From: Candidatus Fermentithermobacillus carboniphilus
GTDB lineage: Bacteria; Bacillota; Sulfobacillia; Fermentithermobacillales; Fermentithermobacillaceae
Direction: 5' to 3'
Length of the DNA: 64,000 nucleotides
NCBI GenBank assembly: GCA_018208355.1
Contig: CP062796.1
Location: 896,494 to 960,493, forward strand
Below the pieces are notes generated by a model. The model was not told the DNA's origin and did no database searches. It worked only from the letters and a program-made list of their open reading frames with translations. Made by a program: the position numbers and the translations under genes. Shown here in pieces: positions 35,017 to 43,895 of this stretch (its first letter is position 1; every line of letters begins with the position of its first letter).

Positions 35017-35264
35017 TACATCACCCCCGGTACTCATAGTCTCGGTATAAGGGTAGTCCTCAGCAGCGTTATTTTTAGCGTCAACTTTACCAGACTTCTG
35101 CAGGAGATTGTGATCCGCTTTCACGACTCACGCGCGAGGTCTAGTGCTCGATTCAAGCCAATTCCTGTTCTGGCTCTTGGTTCTCCTCGCAAGTATGTCC
35201 AAAGGTATCTTATTGTCAACATCGTTGCATGTCAAATCCATCCAGATGCATCTTGCTGTTGGTG

Positions 35265-35736
35265 TCACAGGTCAGAGCGTTATGAGAATGGGAATAGAGG
35301 TGAGCGTGTCTGGACCATTCTGGGGTCCTGTAATAAGAACAATATTCGAACGGCCGTGTATTGCATAATCGGTTCTTCAACCGAAACCGAAGAAGATCTA
35401 GGCCGAACGATCGAATTTCTGAAGGATATGAGAGATGATATAGGCTTTCACCAGTTCGTTCTGAACTCAGGTTACGACGTCCGTGCGAGGTCTTGCGCTT
35501 ATGAGGTTGGACCGGAAAGGGCGGTTAATCAACTAACTTCCGAAGTGGACTATCGAACGACCAGAGGGATTCAACCGTCAGACGTTGCCGTTGTGTTTGA
35601 ACAAGTCAAGAACAGAATTGGCTCACTTATCTGCACTGAAGTACCCGTTGGTCCAGTGCCCGAGCGTAGCTGCATTAATCGACAGACCTCGAAAGCAACG
35701 ATAGGCTTGCCCGGTTTTATGAGAAGCGCGTTGTAG
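35265..35736 (+). pseudogene. Radical SAM protein, C-terminal fragment
   Basis: On the plus strand, SERYENGNRGERVW, then NNIRTAVYCIIGSSTETEED and LGRTIEFLKDMRDDIGFHQF, is the typical 'G-I-R-x-x-x-F-x-I-I-G-x-P-G-E-T-E-E-D' region of B12-type radical SAM enzymes, but the Pro-Gly is lost (SSTE). The SAM-binding CxxxCxxC half is absent and upstream sequence is unrelated. The frame stays open to 35736 with a tail that no longer follows the family. It is a remnant of an inserted or deleted gene. Confidence 0.55.
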
Positions 35737-35825
35737 CACGACCGATTCCGGAGCTGAACCCCCAAGTGGCCGATGCCATATCAGTTGATGGTCTGATCAG
35801 CGATGTAACAGGTGAGAGACTAGGG

Positions 35826-36156
35826 ATGCCCAGTATGCCGCAGAGCAAGAGAGCGAGCCGGTATGTCCGGTTGTTTCTCGGAAACGATTTCCGCCTTCTT
35901 TGGCTTGCTAGCATTACGGCTACTACATCCGAAATGGCTGTAGGGGTCACTATTACGTGGGGCACGTGGGAGAACACCGGCTCTGCCACCGCAGTGGGTC
36001 TTAAGCGCTCTCTCCCTTCTACGGATCGTGCTGGAGACGTTAGTGGGGCGACTGCTTGATACAGTGAACCGAAAAAGCCTGATGGTCTTCGGGGCGGTTG
36101 GAGCAGGTGTTGTATCGCTCATTTTGCTCGCAATGAGCGAACGAGGCATCAGTTAG
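35826..36156 (+). pseudogene. Major facilitator transporter, N-terminal fragment, frameshifted
   Basis: The frame from the ATG at 35826 gives YVRLFLGNDFRLLWLASITA followed by WENTGSATAVG, the start of MFS drug-exporter-like proteins (N-x-x-F-R-L-L-W-L-A ... T-G-S-A-x-A-x-G). Near 36010 the similarity passes to the next frame (LLRIVLETLVGRLLDTVNRK, then SLMVFGAVGAGVVSLILLA) and ends at 36156. Only the first two membrane helices remain of about twelve. It is a frameshifted and truncated relic. Confidence 0.65.
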
Positions 36157-36510
36157 ACTCACAGATGATAAGTCCTGGTTAGAGGATGCAGTCGAGATAG
36201 GCATTATGTATATCCCTGTATATCCCTCGGAGGAACGAGCGTAGACGTGGATTGATCTGTTCTTTGTGGATTTCGGGTGACAGTATACGGACAGGGGTAT
36301 GGCTGCACAGGTGTCCGACATCGCAGTAAATTGCCACCTTGGCATGCGCCGAGTGCGTGCTTTGATACCAGACGCCTCATAGACTGCTCCACTGTACTGA
36401 CAAGATCGTGACATCACGAACCTCAACAACCGTCTCGGGGGAAGGGTGTTGACCGACGACGGCGAAATAGACTCTGGGTACTAACTGGCAGGGGAGCGGA
36501 GGTGCAGGTT
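36157..36510. other. Region upstream of the RT-nitrilase gene
   Basis: About 350 bases. A short tandem repeat TGTATATCCC / TGTATATCCC lies near 36205-36225. No ORF with a recognisable product is present. Some reverse-transcriptase defence genes have a non-coding RNA in this position; I can see no clear hairpin array to support one here. Confidence 0.3.
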
Positions 36511-39500
36511 GTGGGCCAATGGGATAAAGAAGCCGGCGATATTCTATTTAGTCCATGGGTGCTTCGGTCAGCATGGAATAAGGTTTGCAGCTGGTACGCG
36601 AAGGGAGAATGGTATGACCCGGCAGAGTTTTTGGCATGGAAGAGCGACCCATGGAGGCATTTAGCAGTTCTGGCGGAGGAGTTAAAAAACGGAACCTACA
36701 AACCTTCTCCCTTTCCAGAAGTACCGTATCCAAAAAAGGGTCATTATACGAGACACTACGTAATGCCATCAGTGCGTGACCAGGTGGCTTTTATGGTCTT
36801 TCTAGTTCTTCTTGGGCCATTTTTTGAAGCAAGGATGCCCAACGTCTCGTTCGGAAACCGCCTATTCCGTCCCAGGGTGCTTAAAGCCCCTTGTGATGAC
36901 GAAAGCGCTAAGCACAAGAGATGGTTTCGGGCACCGTTTTCATTGAGTCATGCACAGGTATATGATGGTTTTCCTTCCAGTTATGGCTTGTTCCGAAGGT
37001 TGCTTCAATGGATCGTCAATCGGTCTGTCCTGGGAAATGGGACAAGCCTAGGAATCGACGAGCTCAATACCGAAGATCCCGACCTCCTACCTTACTATGA
37101 TTTCCTCAATGGCAATTCTGGGGGATTTGACCTTGTGTGGGCCAGGTTAGATCTTAGGATGGCCTATCCTTCGGTCGATCGAACCGAACTGGCTAAAACT
37201 CTTACCGCACTCGTACAGAATGAAGTCAAGCTGCAAGCCGTCGAAACCCCAAGCCATAAATCAGAGGATCTGACTTTCTCTCGTTGGGGTAGGCCTGGAT
37301 TTCCAAGTCTTTATGCAGACTCTAAGGGCTTTAAGAGCTGGATTGAACCCGCTCGTCCTTTCCTCCATGAGCATCCATGGCATTATCTGGCGGGCGACAG
37401 TAGGTTTCTAGAAGAGCAGCGCAAGGGCGAAGAACTTCGGCAAAGACTGGCTGAACTACTGGCTGAGTTAGTGAATCAGGTTCAGTACGCTCCCTGGGAA
37501 AACCCGGCTGGATGGGTTGACTCGACTTGGAGTGTCGAACCATGTACGCGTCAGTGCCCCAACTATTGTAAATGCAAGAAGGAAGTGGGCAACGAGGACA
37601 GGTACTGGGTTGGCCACCATGGCACGTTGCCGGTCGGTTGTGAAGACATACTCATTGACAATGACAGATGTGCTGGGCTTCCCACCGGTTTGGCCATATC
37701 TGGGCTATTGCTCAATGTAGCCTTAACTCCAGTTGATGAAACTATGTGCTGCCTAATTGAAGACGTGCAAAAGCAAGGAAGGCACCTGTTCTACCTCAGG
37801 TTCGTGGACGATATGGTCTTACTTGCGCAAAACCCATCGGATTTGCAGATGGCCTTGGATACTCTTCGATACTCTTTGGCTAGGTACTGCGGAAATAGGC
37901 TTAAGCTAAATGAGTTGAAAGCCAAGCCGCCAGGTGTAAGGAGTTATTTGTCCAGCAACTGCGGCAAGGATCAACTTGTTGATCATGGGAATCAAAGAGA
38001 CTTAGGTAACTTTCTCAAGTCGAGCGATTACCTAACCCGCGAGAATGTTGAGTTGTTCACTACCAGCGTTGTTCGAGAGATTAGTGGCCTTGCCGACGAA
38101 ACTTTGGAAGAAATGGCTGGAGCACCTGGAATCGAACGGTTAGAACAACTCATGGAGCTCGCTGCTCTCGACATTGACGACTTTGAAGTGGGAGACGACG
38201 CTCGCCTTTCGTTTGCCGTAAACAAGATAGCCAGAGCTTCCTGGCCAAAAGGACACGTAGTGTGTGATGACCGAATACTCTCTCCTGAGGCATACGTCCA
38301 GAGAATCCTGCTCATCGCCGAAACAGCTTTACGCAAACATCCGTGGCGTTTCCGGCTATGGAAAGCTATCATGGTAATTGCCTTGCGCGCGTCGCGGCCT
38401 TTTTACGACAAAGATTATGGAAAGGAATGGTTGTTCAAATCCATTATTCCTTTAATTAGATGGCCATTGCAGAAAGGCAACGAGATGAACCACGAGGTAT
38501 TCTCCCAGCGATATTCGTTGCAGAGTTGGGAAGACATGCATGAAGACAGGAGTTTCCCAGGCCCGCATGAAAATTGTTCGCAAGAGGATTGCAAAAAGTG
38601 CCCTAATTCCTACAAGCTTTATCATTCCCGAAAACATCGTTGCATGGAAAGAACAAGTTTCCATCGTTCTCAGTTCTGGCGCGAATGGGCTACCTGTGTT
38701 CGAGCTCTAAGGCATATAGCCGAAAACGAGGATGCTACAAGTTCGTTTGGCACTTGGCTAGCATATTTCACTCCCGAGAGCGCAAGGACAGCGCTCAGTT
38801 GGTTTTCCAAGATTGACGAATTTGCAAGGGAAATATACCTTCGCGGGGAATGGGATAGTAACGAGGAACAGAGGTTCTTTTGGTGGTGGGAGGCCGAGGC
38901 TCTTGTCCATGCGGCTCTATCAGCGGGACGTCTGACAGCCGATCAGATTATGAAGTTAGGAGCTCCACGTCCAGGACTTCTGCGAAATCCGGAGCATGTC
39001 GGAATTGATTATCTGGTTGAAGTGCTAGGCAAAGGCCTGTCAGACCGATCACGCAAACGACTCGAGGCTACGCTTAAGACAATCATGCTTCCAAAAAGAT
39101 GTAATTCGGAAAAGGATGCTCCCACAGAAACCGTGTCTGCGGAATTATGCAGTACGGTCGAAGATCCCACCGAAAAAACCAAGAAATATCCTGGAATCTG
39201 GGGTGCTATCTACAGCCTGGATACCACGAGCCGAACGTGGTCCCGCGAAAGAAGCTCGTGGTCCAAGCTGATTCCCCCTCCAGGAGATCCTGAACTTGCT
39301 CAATTTGGGAATATGGGTCTTTGGGAGGATTTCCACGAGATTTTACTCACCTACGAGTCCTGCATCTTTGATAAGCCTGAATTTGTTCCAACATGCAGCG
39401 AGCTATGGAAACGCTTCATCCTGTTTCAAGCATACGCCAGCATAAGAAGGCTACTTATGGCTCATGGCGTAAGAGTGAACTGGATCATGTTCAGCAACTG

Positions 39501-41313
39501 GTTTAAAACCGAGCTCGAAAAGTATCAAATCCAGTCGGGTAGACGGGTCTTGGAGACCACTCTTTACAAAGCTGTGTATTCCGTATCCGACTGTTCAGAC
39601 CCGTTCCCCTTGCCTGCCCAAGTACCCGCAGTCCCGATGAATCCCAAGCTGGCATGCAGCCTCATTAAGGCGATTAATGACACAGTCTCCGTCCCCAGAG
39701 CATCGTTCATTTCGCCTTCCACGGTTGTGCTGCCGGACAGTGAATTCAGGCGATTCGTGGACATTCGCAAATCAGTCCTGGTTAGAGGTAACAAGAGGAT
39801 ATTCACCAGTGTTCCAAACGAATGGGAAAAACCCGGTCTAGTCCCTCTTGAACCAACTCATCCAGCTCCCCACCCGCTTTTCATTTTCCCCGCACTGTTT
39901 TTCGCCCGACCAAGAGGGGAAAATGAGTGCAACCATACACCGGGCCTTGAATGCTTCTCAATCAAGTGGCAGAAAGCTGCAACTCTTCTATGGATGCTGG
40001 ACGGCGGAGAGCACGTGCTGGACAATCTACTTGCGTTCGTGCCCTACCAACCACCTCTGGTTGAACGGGATGACCTCAGGTCCAGGTTCGTCCTACCCGA
40101 AAACGTCTGGATGTTCATCGAAAAAGCTCTGGGCTCCAACAGGCCCGAGTGGCCAAACATAAAGGATTCTCTCGAGTTCGGGGAATTTGACAGTCAAATC
40201 ACGCCGATCACCATAGACTCAAGTGGTAACTGGACTCTCAGTCCAGGATCAGACCAAAAAGGCCAGAATAACACTAAACTACTTGATGAGTTGCGGATAC
40301 GGCTGGTTCAACCCACCGCGACACCTCGTTGGAGTTGCTGGCTTCCTTCAAAGACACGTCAATTCTTCTCCTTCGGACACGATTCTGTTGGAAAAATCTC
40401 TGAAGAAATGGCACACAGACTTCTAGAGGCAAGAAACGAAAACCGGCTGATTTCAAGAGAAGCCGAGAAGCAATCATCACACCGGGACATGGTCATCATG
40501 TTCCCTGAATGGTTCGCAGCTCCAAACCATGTTCCCCATCTGAAGCAGTTCTGCAGGGAAACAGGTATAGCCGTCTTGTGCGGACTACTCCCACGGGAGC
40601 TACCGCGTGCTGTTCCTGCTATAAAGAAAGTCCGCGCAAGAGGCTTGCGTTGCCTTGTAAACGAGGCAGTACTCATCCTGCCTGACTTCCAACCATTTTC
40701 ACAGGAAAACCGGCTTGAACTACCCACAAAGGTGTACGAGTTCCGTGTGAGAAAATGCTGTCCCAACGTAAGCGAGATAAGTTTACTGATGGCTCTGGAA
40801 CAACGGTTGCAAGACACACACTGGATGTTCGTGGGCGGAAATGGCTGGTATGTATTTGAATACCCCGGATGGGGTGCTTTCACAATCACTATATGTTCCG
40901 ATGTCCTCACCACAGGCAAGTGGCGACGGCTAGCTGGCAGAATCCAACATCTTTTTATCCCTGCGTGGAACAAGGATATCGATCTATTCGATCAAGTGAC
41001 ATGGACGCGCGGTTACGAACTGTACGCAAATGCTATATGTGCCAATCACGGCGTGTACGGTGGCTCAGTTGTGTGGAGCCCTAAGCATGGGTATGAAAAG
41101 GAGGTTTTCAGAGTACACGGTGGCAATAAAGGCATCGCCATCGTCGTCACGGTACCTGTGAGGAGCCTCGTTGAAGCCAAGGACAACCAGTACTGTGACT
41201 CTGTGCGTGAGGAAACCCACAAATGGCTAGGTCTGGCCGACCCCAAATCGAAAGATCCGGGCACAAAAGGAGGCCGTTTCAAGACTCCGGCACCAAGAAT
41301 AGAAGAGGAGTAG
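36511..41313 (+). CDS. DRT type 1-like reverse transcriptase-nitrilase (1600 aa)
   Basis: 1600 residues from the GTG at 36511, selected because ggagg ends eight bases before it; the GTG at 36502 is inside that site. Residues ~15-520 form a reverse transcriptase: motif A VWARLDLRMAYPSVDR, a linker ending GLPTGLAISGLLLNVAL, and YLRFVDDMVLLAQ at ~429-441 with the catalytic DD. The C-terminal ~280 residues form a nitrilase-like carbon-nitrogen hydrolase: IMFPEWFA (Glu ~1333), TITICSDVL (Cys ~1462) and a Lys between. Fusion of RT to nitrilase is the signature of UG1/DRT type 1. Its ~800 middle residues are unexplained and make it longer than members I know. Confidence 0.85.
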   Translation: MGQWDKEAGDILFSPWVLRSAWNKVCSWYAKGEWYDPAEFLAWKSDPWRHLAVLAEELKNGTYKPSPFPEVPYPKKGHYTRHYVMPSVRDQVAFMVFLVLLGPFFEARMPNVSFGNRLFRPRVLKAPCDDESAKHKRWFRAPFSLSHAQVYDGFPSSYGLFRRLLQWIVNRSVLGNGTSLGIDELNTEDPDLLPYYDFLNGNSGGFDLVWARLDLRMAYPSVDRTELAKTLTALVQNEVKLQAVETPSHKSEDLTFSRWGRPGFPSLYADSKGFKSWIEPARPFLHEHPWHYLAGDSRFLEEQRKGEELRQRLAELLAELVNQVQYAPWENPAGWVDSTWSVEPCTRQCPNYCKCKKEVGNEDRYWVGHHGTLPVGCEDILIDNDRCAGLPTGLAISGLLLNVALTPVDETMCCLIEDVQKQGRHLFYLRFVDDMVLLAQNPSDLQMALDTLRYSLARYCGNRLKLNELKAKPPGVRSYLSSNCGKDQLVDHGNQRDLGNFLKSSDYLTRENVELFTTSVVREISGLADETLEEMAGAPGIERLEQLMELAALDIDDFEVGDDARLSFAVNKIARASWPKGHVVCDDRILSPEAYVQRILLIAETALRKHPWRFRLWKAIMVIALRASRPFYDKDYGKEWLFKSIIPLIRWPLQKGNEMNHEVFSQRYSLQSWEDMHEDRSFPGPHENCSQEDCKKCPNSYKLYHSRKHRCMERTSFHRSQFWREWATCVRALRHIAENEDATSSFGTWLAYFTPESARTALSWFSKIDEFAREIYLRGEWDSNEEQRFFWWWEAEALVHAALSAGRLTADQIMKLGAPRPGLLRNPEHVGIDYLVEVLGKGLSDRSRKRLEATLKTIMLPKRCNSEKDAPTETVSAELCSTVEDPTEKTKKYPGIWGAIYSLDTTSRTWSRERSSWSKLIPPPGDPELAQFGNMGLWEDFHEILLTYESCIFDKPEFVPTCSELWKRFILFQAYASIRRLLMAHGVRVNWIMFSNWFKTELEKYQIQSGRRVLETTLYKAVYSVSDCSDPFPLPAQVPAVPMNPKLACSLIKAINDTVSVPRASFISPSTVVLPDSEFRRFVDIRKSVLVRGNKRIFTSVPNEWEKPGLVPLEPTHPAPHPLFIFPALFFARPRGENECNHTPGLECFSIKWQKAATLLWMLDGGEHVLDNLLAFVPYQPPLVERDDLRSRFVLPENVWMFIEKALGSNRPEWPNIKDSLEFGEFDSQITPITIDSSGNWTLSPGSDQKGQNNTKLLDELRIRLVQPTATPRWSCWLPSKTRQFFSFGHDSVGKISEEMAHRLLEARNENRLISREAEKQSSHRDMVIMFPEWFAAPNHVPHLKQFCRETGIAVLCGLLPRELPRAVPAIKKVRARGLRCLVNEAVLILPDFQPFSQENRLELPTKVYEFRVRKCCPNVSEISLLMALEQRLQDTHWMFVGGNGWYVFEYPGWGAFTITICSDVLTTGKWRRLAGRIQHLFIPAWNKDIDLFDQVTWTRGYELYANAICANHGVYGGSVVWSPKHGYEKEVFRVHGGNKGIAIVVTVPVRSLVEAKDNQYCDSVREETHKWLGLADPKSKDPGTKGGRFKTPAPRIEEE

Positions 41314-41381
41314 CCAGTATAAGCATCCATGTCATGGTGTTTATTATCCTTTCGCTCGATCAAGACGGTTGCTTACCCATC

Positions 41382-41543
41382 ATGGTAAAGTCCAACGGCG
41401 TCACCAGGATGTTCGAATTCACTCACCCGCTGACCGGCACCACCATCACAGATCGCTTCACCGCATGGTATGACTTTGTTCTACGGCTTGAGACGGATCA
41501 CATAGTCCTCGAAGAACACGACGGGCAATTAGCTCAACGGTGA
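41382..41543 (+). pseudogene. Methyltransferase fragment, near copy of 11108-11251
   Basis: MVKSNGVTRMFEFTHPLTGT then TTITDRFTAWYDFVLRLETD is the middle of the methyltransferase at 10655, without its SAM-binding front or its C-terminal end. It begins after unrelated sequence at 41381 and stops soon after 41525. The DNA identity to the intact gene is about nine in ten by eye. It is a relic of a second paralogue, or of a recombination event. Confidence 0.8.
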
Positions 41544-41646
41544 AAAAAGTCTTCGTTCGTCCTCACATGTCACACTCGTTTGAGCCTCTTAAGCCTCTAA
41601 ATAGTTCGCAAATGCCAAAGGAGACTTTGAAGACGAACACCAGCAT

Positions 41647-42981
41647 TCACAGCTCCTCTTGGTTCACGCCCCATTGATCGAAAAACAGCGGCAAAGCGGA
41701 GATTGAACCGTCAGGGAATACCGCAAAGGTGCTAGTCTCCTCAAACATAGATTCTCCATACTCATGTCTGCTATCTAGAATGAGCCGATCAAACTTCGGC
41801 AAGCGACGCCACGCATCATGGTGCCTCCCCTCTCGCGCAATCTCGAGCAAGCGAACAAATCGATTCCGCTCCAAGCCAAACCTTGTCTGACACGACACGG
41901 GAAAGCCCCGGTATAGGCTAGACCGGTTTTTTCGCCAGATGCAAACTGCATACCGCCAATCGCAGTGCTCGTGTGCAGCAATGCGAGGAAAGCAAAACGT
42001 GTGCTGCCCAATGGTCACAGTATCAACCATTAGCCTTTTTGGCACCACTGTATCTCCCATAAGCAAGGCCCCGTAAGCTCCGGCGACTCCAATAAACTCA
42101 AGCCACCTCGCGTAATTCGAACGGTAAACAGCGTCTAGTCCACTCAGATCGGGATTGTCGGTGGGAGTTTGATCTTCAGGATCACAGAGATGTATCGCAG
42201 GTCGTGCAAAGGAGTTGCATTCAGGAATCACCGCTACCGAACCGTACATACTCCCTGTCAGGAAAGACAACCCAGCTGAGCATAACAGTGTCTGCACGTT
42301 GTCCAACTGCTCTAAGGCATCGTTCATATGCTTTCGCCATCTTGAATTCGAAGTACCTTTGAATTCAGACATAACAACCTTGCCGTCTCTCGCAAGAACG
42401 TAATCAGCTCTAGATCGCCGCAATGTTGTCCTGGTAGGAGCAAGTTGGTTATTAGAGACGGACACAACGTTGAACCAGTGTTGGCTTTGCTGACAGATCC
42501 AGTTTTCGAATCTGTCCAACTCAACGCAGCCGTATTCATGCGTCAGGAGAAGTAATCCTAGTGCTTCACCCAGTTCACCGATCACTGCCGTTCGTTCGCG
42601 ATCTGAAACACTAGAAGTGAAATTCGGCCTCAGACTAAAGTCATTAGTACATAAAGAAAGCACACTGTACATCCTAAGGAAGCGAGCAAGCCAGTCAGCT
42701 ATGTAATATGGTAGGGGGATCTTTTGTTTGGCAATGGTAACCTTAGCAGAGGCATGTGCCAATTGTGGCAAGCTAACTCTTAGAGTCCCGTTCCTCACAA
42801 TAGAATTGCCATAATGCTTGCGAGAACCTGTTTTGTAAGAAGCGTGTTCGATATAGTTAATATACCTCTGGAATCCGCAAAGCATCATTATGTTATCCTC
42901 CCTATGTGATATGAACATCTGTGCGTCATGGTGTATTCGAAGCGGCTCGAGTAGTTTCCTTCTTTCATGGTTGACTGACAC
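41647..42981 (-). CDS. Predicted PD-(D/E)xK nuclease of unknown family
   Basis: 444 residues by the longest reading, GTG at 42981. Its first ~20 residues overlap the broken IS21 gene, so the true start may be a later ATG (42918 or 42885) or may be lost. The motif RADYVLARDGKVVMSEFKGT (Asp193, Glu206, Lys208) with an upstream GELGEALG helix (Glu136/139) is a restriction-endonuclease-like core. The rest shows no homology that I recognise. It is convergent with the RT-nitrilase gene, ending 330 bases from its stop. A role as a defence nuclease is inferred from motif and neighbourhood. Confidence 0.6.
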   Translation of the reverse strand: MSVNHERRKLLEPLRIHHDAQMFISHREDNIMMLCGFQRYINYIEHASYKTGSRKHYGNSIVRNGTLRVSLPQLAHASAKVTIAKQKIPLPYYIADWLARFLRMYSVLSLCTNDFSLRPNFTSSVSDRERTAVIGELGEALGLLLLTHEYGCVELDRFENWICQQSQHWFNVVSVSNNQLAPTRTTLRRSRADYVLARDGKVVMSEFKGTSNSRWRKHMNDALEQLDNVQTLLCSAGLSFLTGSMYGSVAVIPECNSFARPAIHLCDPEDQTPTDNPDLSGLDAVYRSNYARWLEFIGVAGAYGALLMGDTVVPKRLMVDTVTIGQHTFCFPRIAAHEHCDWRYAVCIWRKNRSSLYRGFPVSCQTRFGLERNRFVRLLEIAREGRHHDAWRRLPKFDRLILDSRHEYGESMFEETSTFAVFPDGSISALPLFFDQWGVNQEEL

Positions 42982-43422
42982 TTATGCCGCTGATGGTTGC
43001 CTCAGATTTTTGTAGAGGCCGGAAGGGTTTTAAGAAATCCTTTAGAATTATCTTACCACCGGAGTAACCAAGTTCCCGGATCTCGGCCAAAAGCCGGTTG
43101 GCGTTGAAGATGCCTTCTGCCATCCGACCCAGCAAGTAGTCTTTGAAAGGGTCGAGTTTGGAGGGCCTAGCCGGCCTGAGTCCATACTTCGGAATCTCGT
43201 CGGCGTGGAGATATTTCCGGATGGTCTTCCGGTCATGACCGGTCCTCCGGGCTATCTCCCTGATACTGAGTCCTTGAGAATACATGACTTTGATGTCTAA
43301 GGTTTGCCCACCTCCGAGCAAGGTCTACACCTCCGAACCTGGCTAGTTCAAAGGTGTTACTTCGAGGGGGTGGGTAATTTTTCATCCGGGCCTAGTGGGG
43401 GATTTTACAACCGGCCGTGACA
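42965..43422 (-). mobile_element. IS21-family remnant: left end and truncated istA
   Basis: A minus-strand frame from ~43321 encodes the N-terminal ~100 residues of an IstA transposase: an HTH region SIREIARRTGHDRKTIRKYL, then RPSKLDPFKDYLLGRM and NRLLAEIRELGYSGG. It ends abruptly near 42990, where the nuclease gene starts. Outside it, GGGGGTGGGTAATTTTTCA and GTGGGGGATTTTACAACCGG resemble the repeated ends of IS21 elements, closing at 43422 with GTGACA. The catalytic core and istB are missing. The other end of the element was not found. Confidence 0.75.
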
Positions 43423-43734
43423 AGGAAATCAGGGAGATTTCCCATGAACTGGCGTTGCCACGGTACACGGTCAACAACGCCTTCCGGCTGAGGAAGCCGC
43501 ATCGTAAATCGGCATCGGCGAGACAATCTGCTTGAACCTAACATTTCGGAACTAGTCAATAAGACCGTTCTTGACTCGGTAGTGATCCATCGAGAATACG
43601 GAAGCTAAGCTATACTGGGGTACGATTATGCCCGAGAAGTTCATACGTCGATTGGAGAGCTTTGCGACGGCTTGCGGTGTAATGCGATAAGAAGCAGAGC
43701 CCGCCAAACAAGCACAAATAGACTGGTGACAACC

Positions 43735-43788
43735 CGTAACTTCTAGAGTCCTCTCAAGATGCCAACCCGAAGTGTGCAGGATTCTCAT
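43735..43788 (-). pseudogene. sbcD N-terminal fragment
   Basis: An ATG at 43788 with ggaggtgag upstream starts MRILHTSGWHLERTLEVT. SbcD/Mre11 exonucleases start MRILHTSDWHLGRTL, so the match is nearly exact, with the metal-binding Asp changed to Gly and the next Gly to Glu. After 18 residues the frame continues with no similarity. A repair exonuclease gene once began here, and its ribosome site survives. Confidence 0.65.
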
Positions 43789-43895
43789 GGTCTCACCTCC
43801 CCAATATGAGAGATCTGGCTTCGTGCGGGACTTGAATGTATGAGCAGACACAATCGACTTCTAGGTATGTTGTCCTACGGCGGTCCATCTCTTAA

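Noticed and set aside
34675..35736. Long plus-strand open frame of 353 codons
   Set aside because: Its first half lies opposite the well-supported TrlF gene. Only the last ~150 codons (from 35265) resemble a protein family, so they are listed as a separate fragment.
36157..36510. Non-coding RNA template for the reverse transcriptase
   Set aside because: No strong stem-loop series or conserved-looking element is visible. Presence would have to be shown by RNA data.
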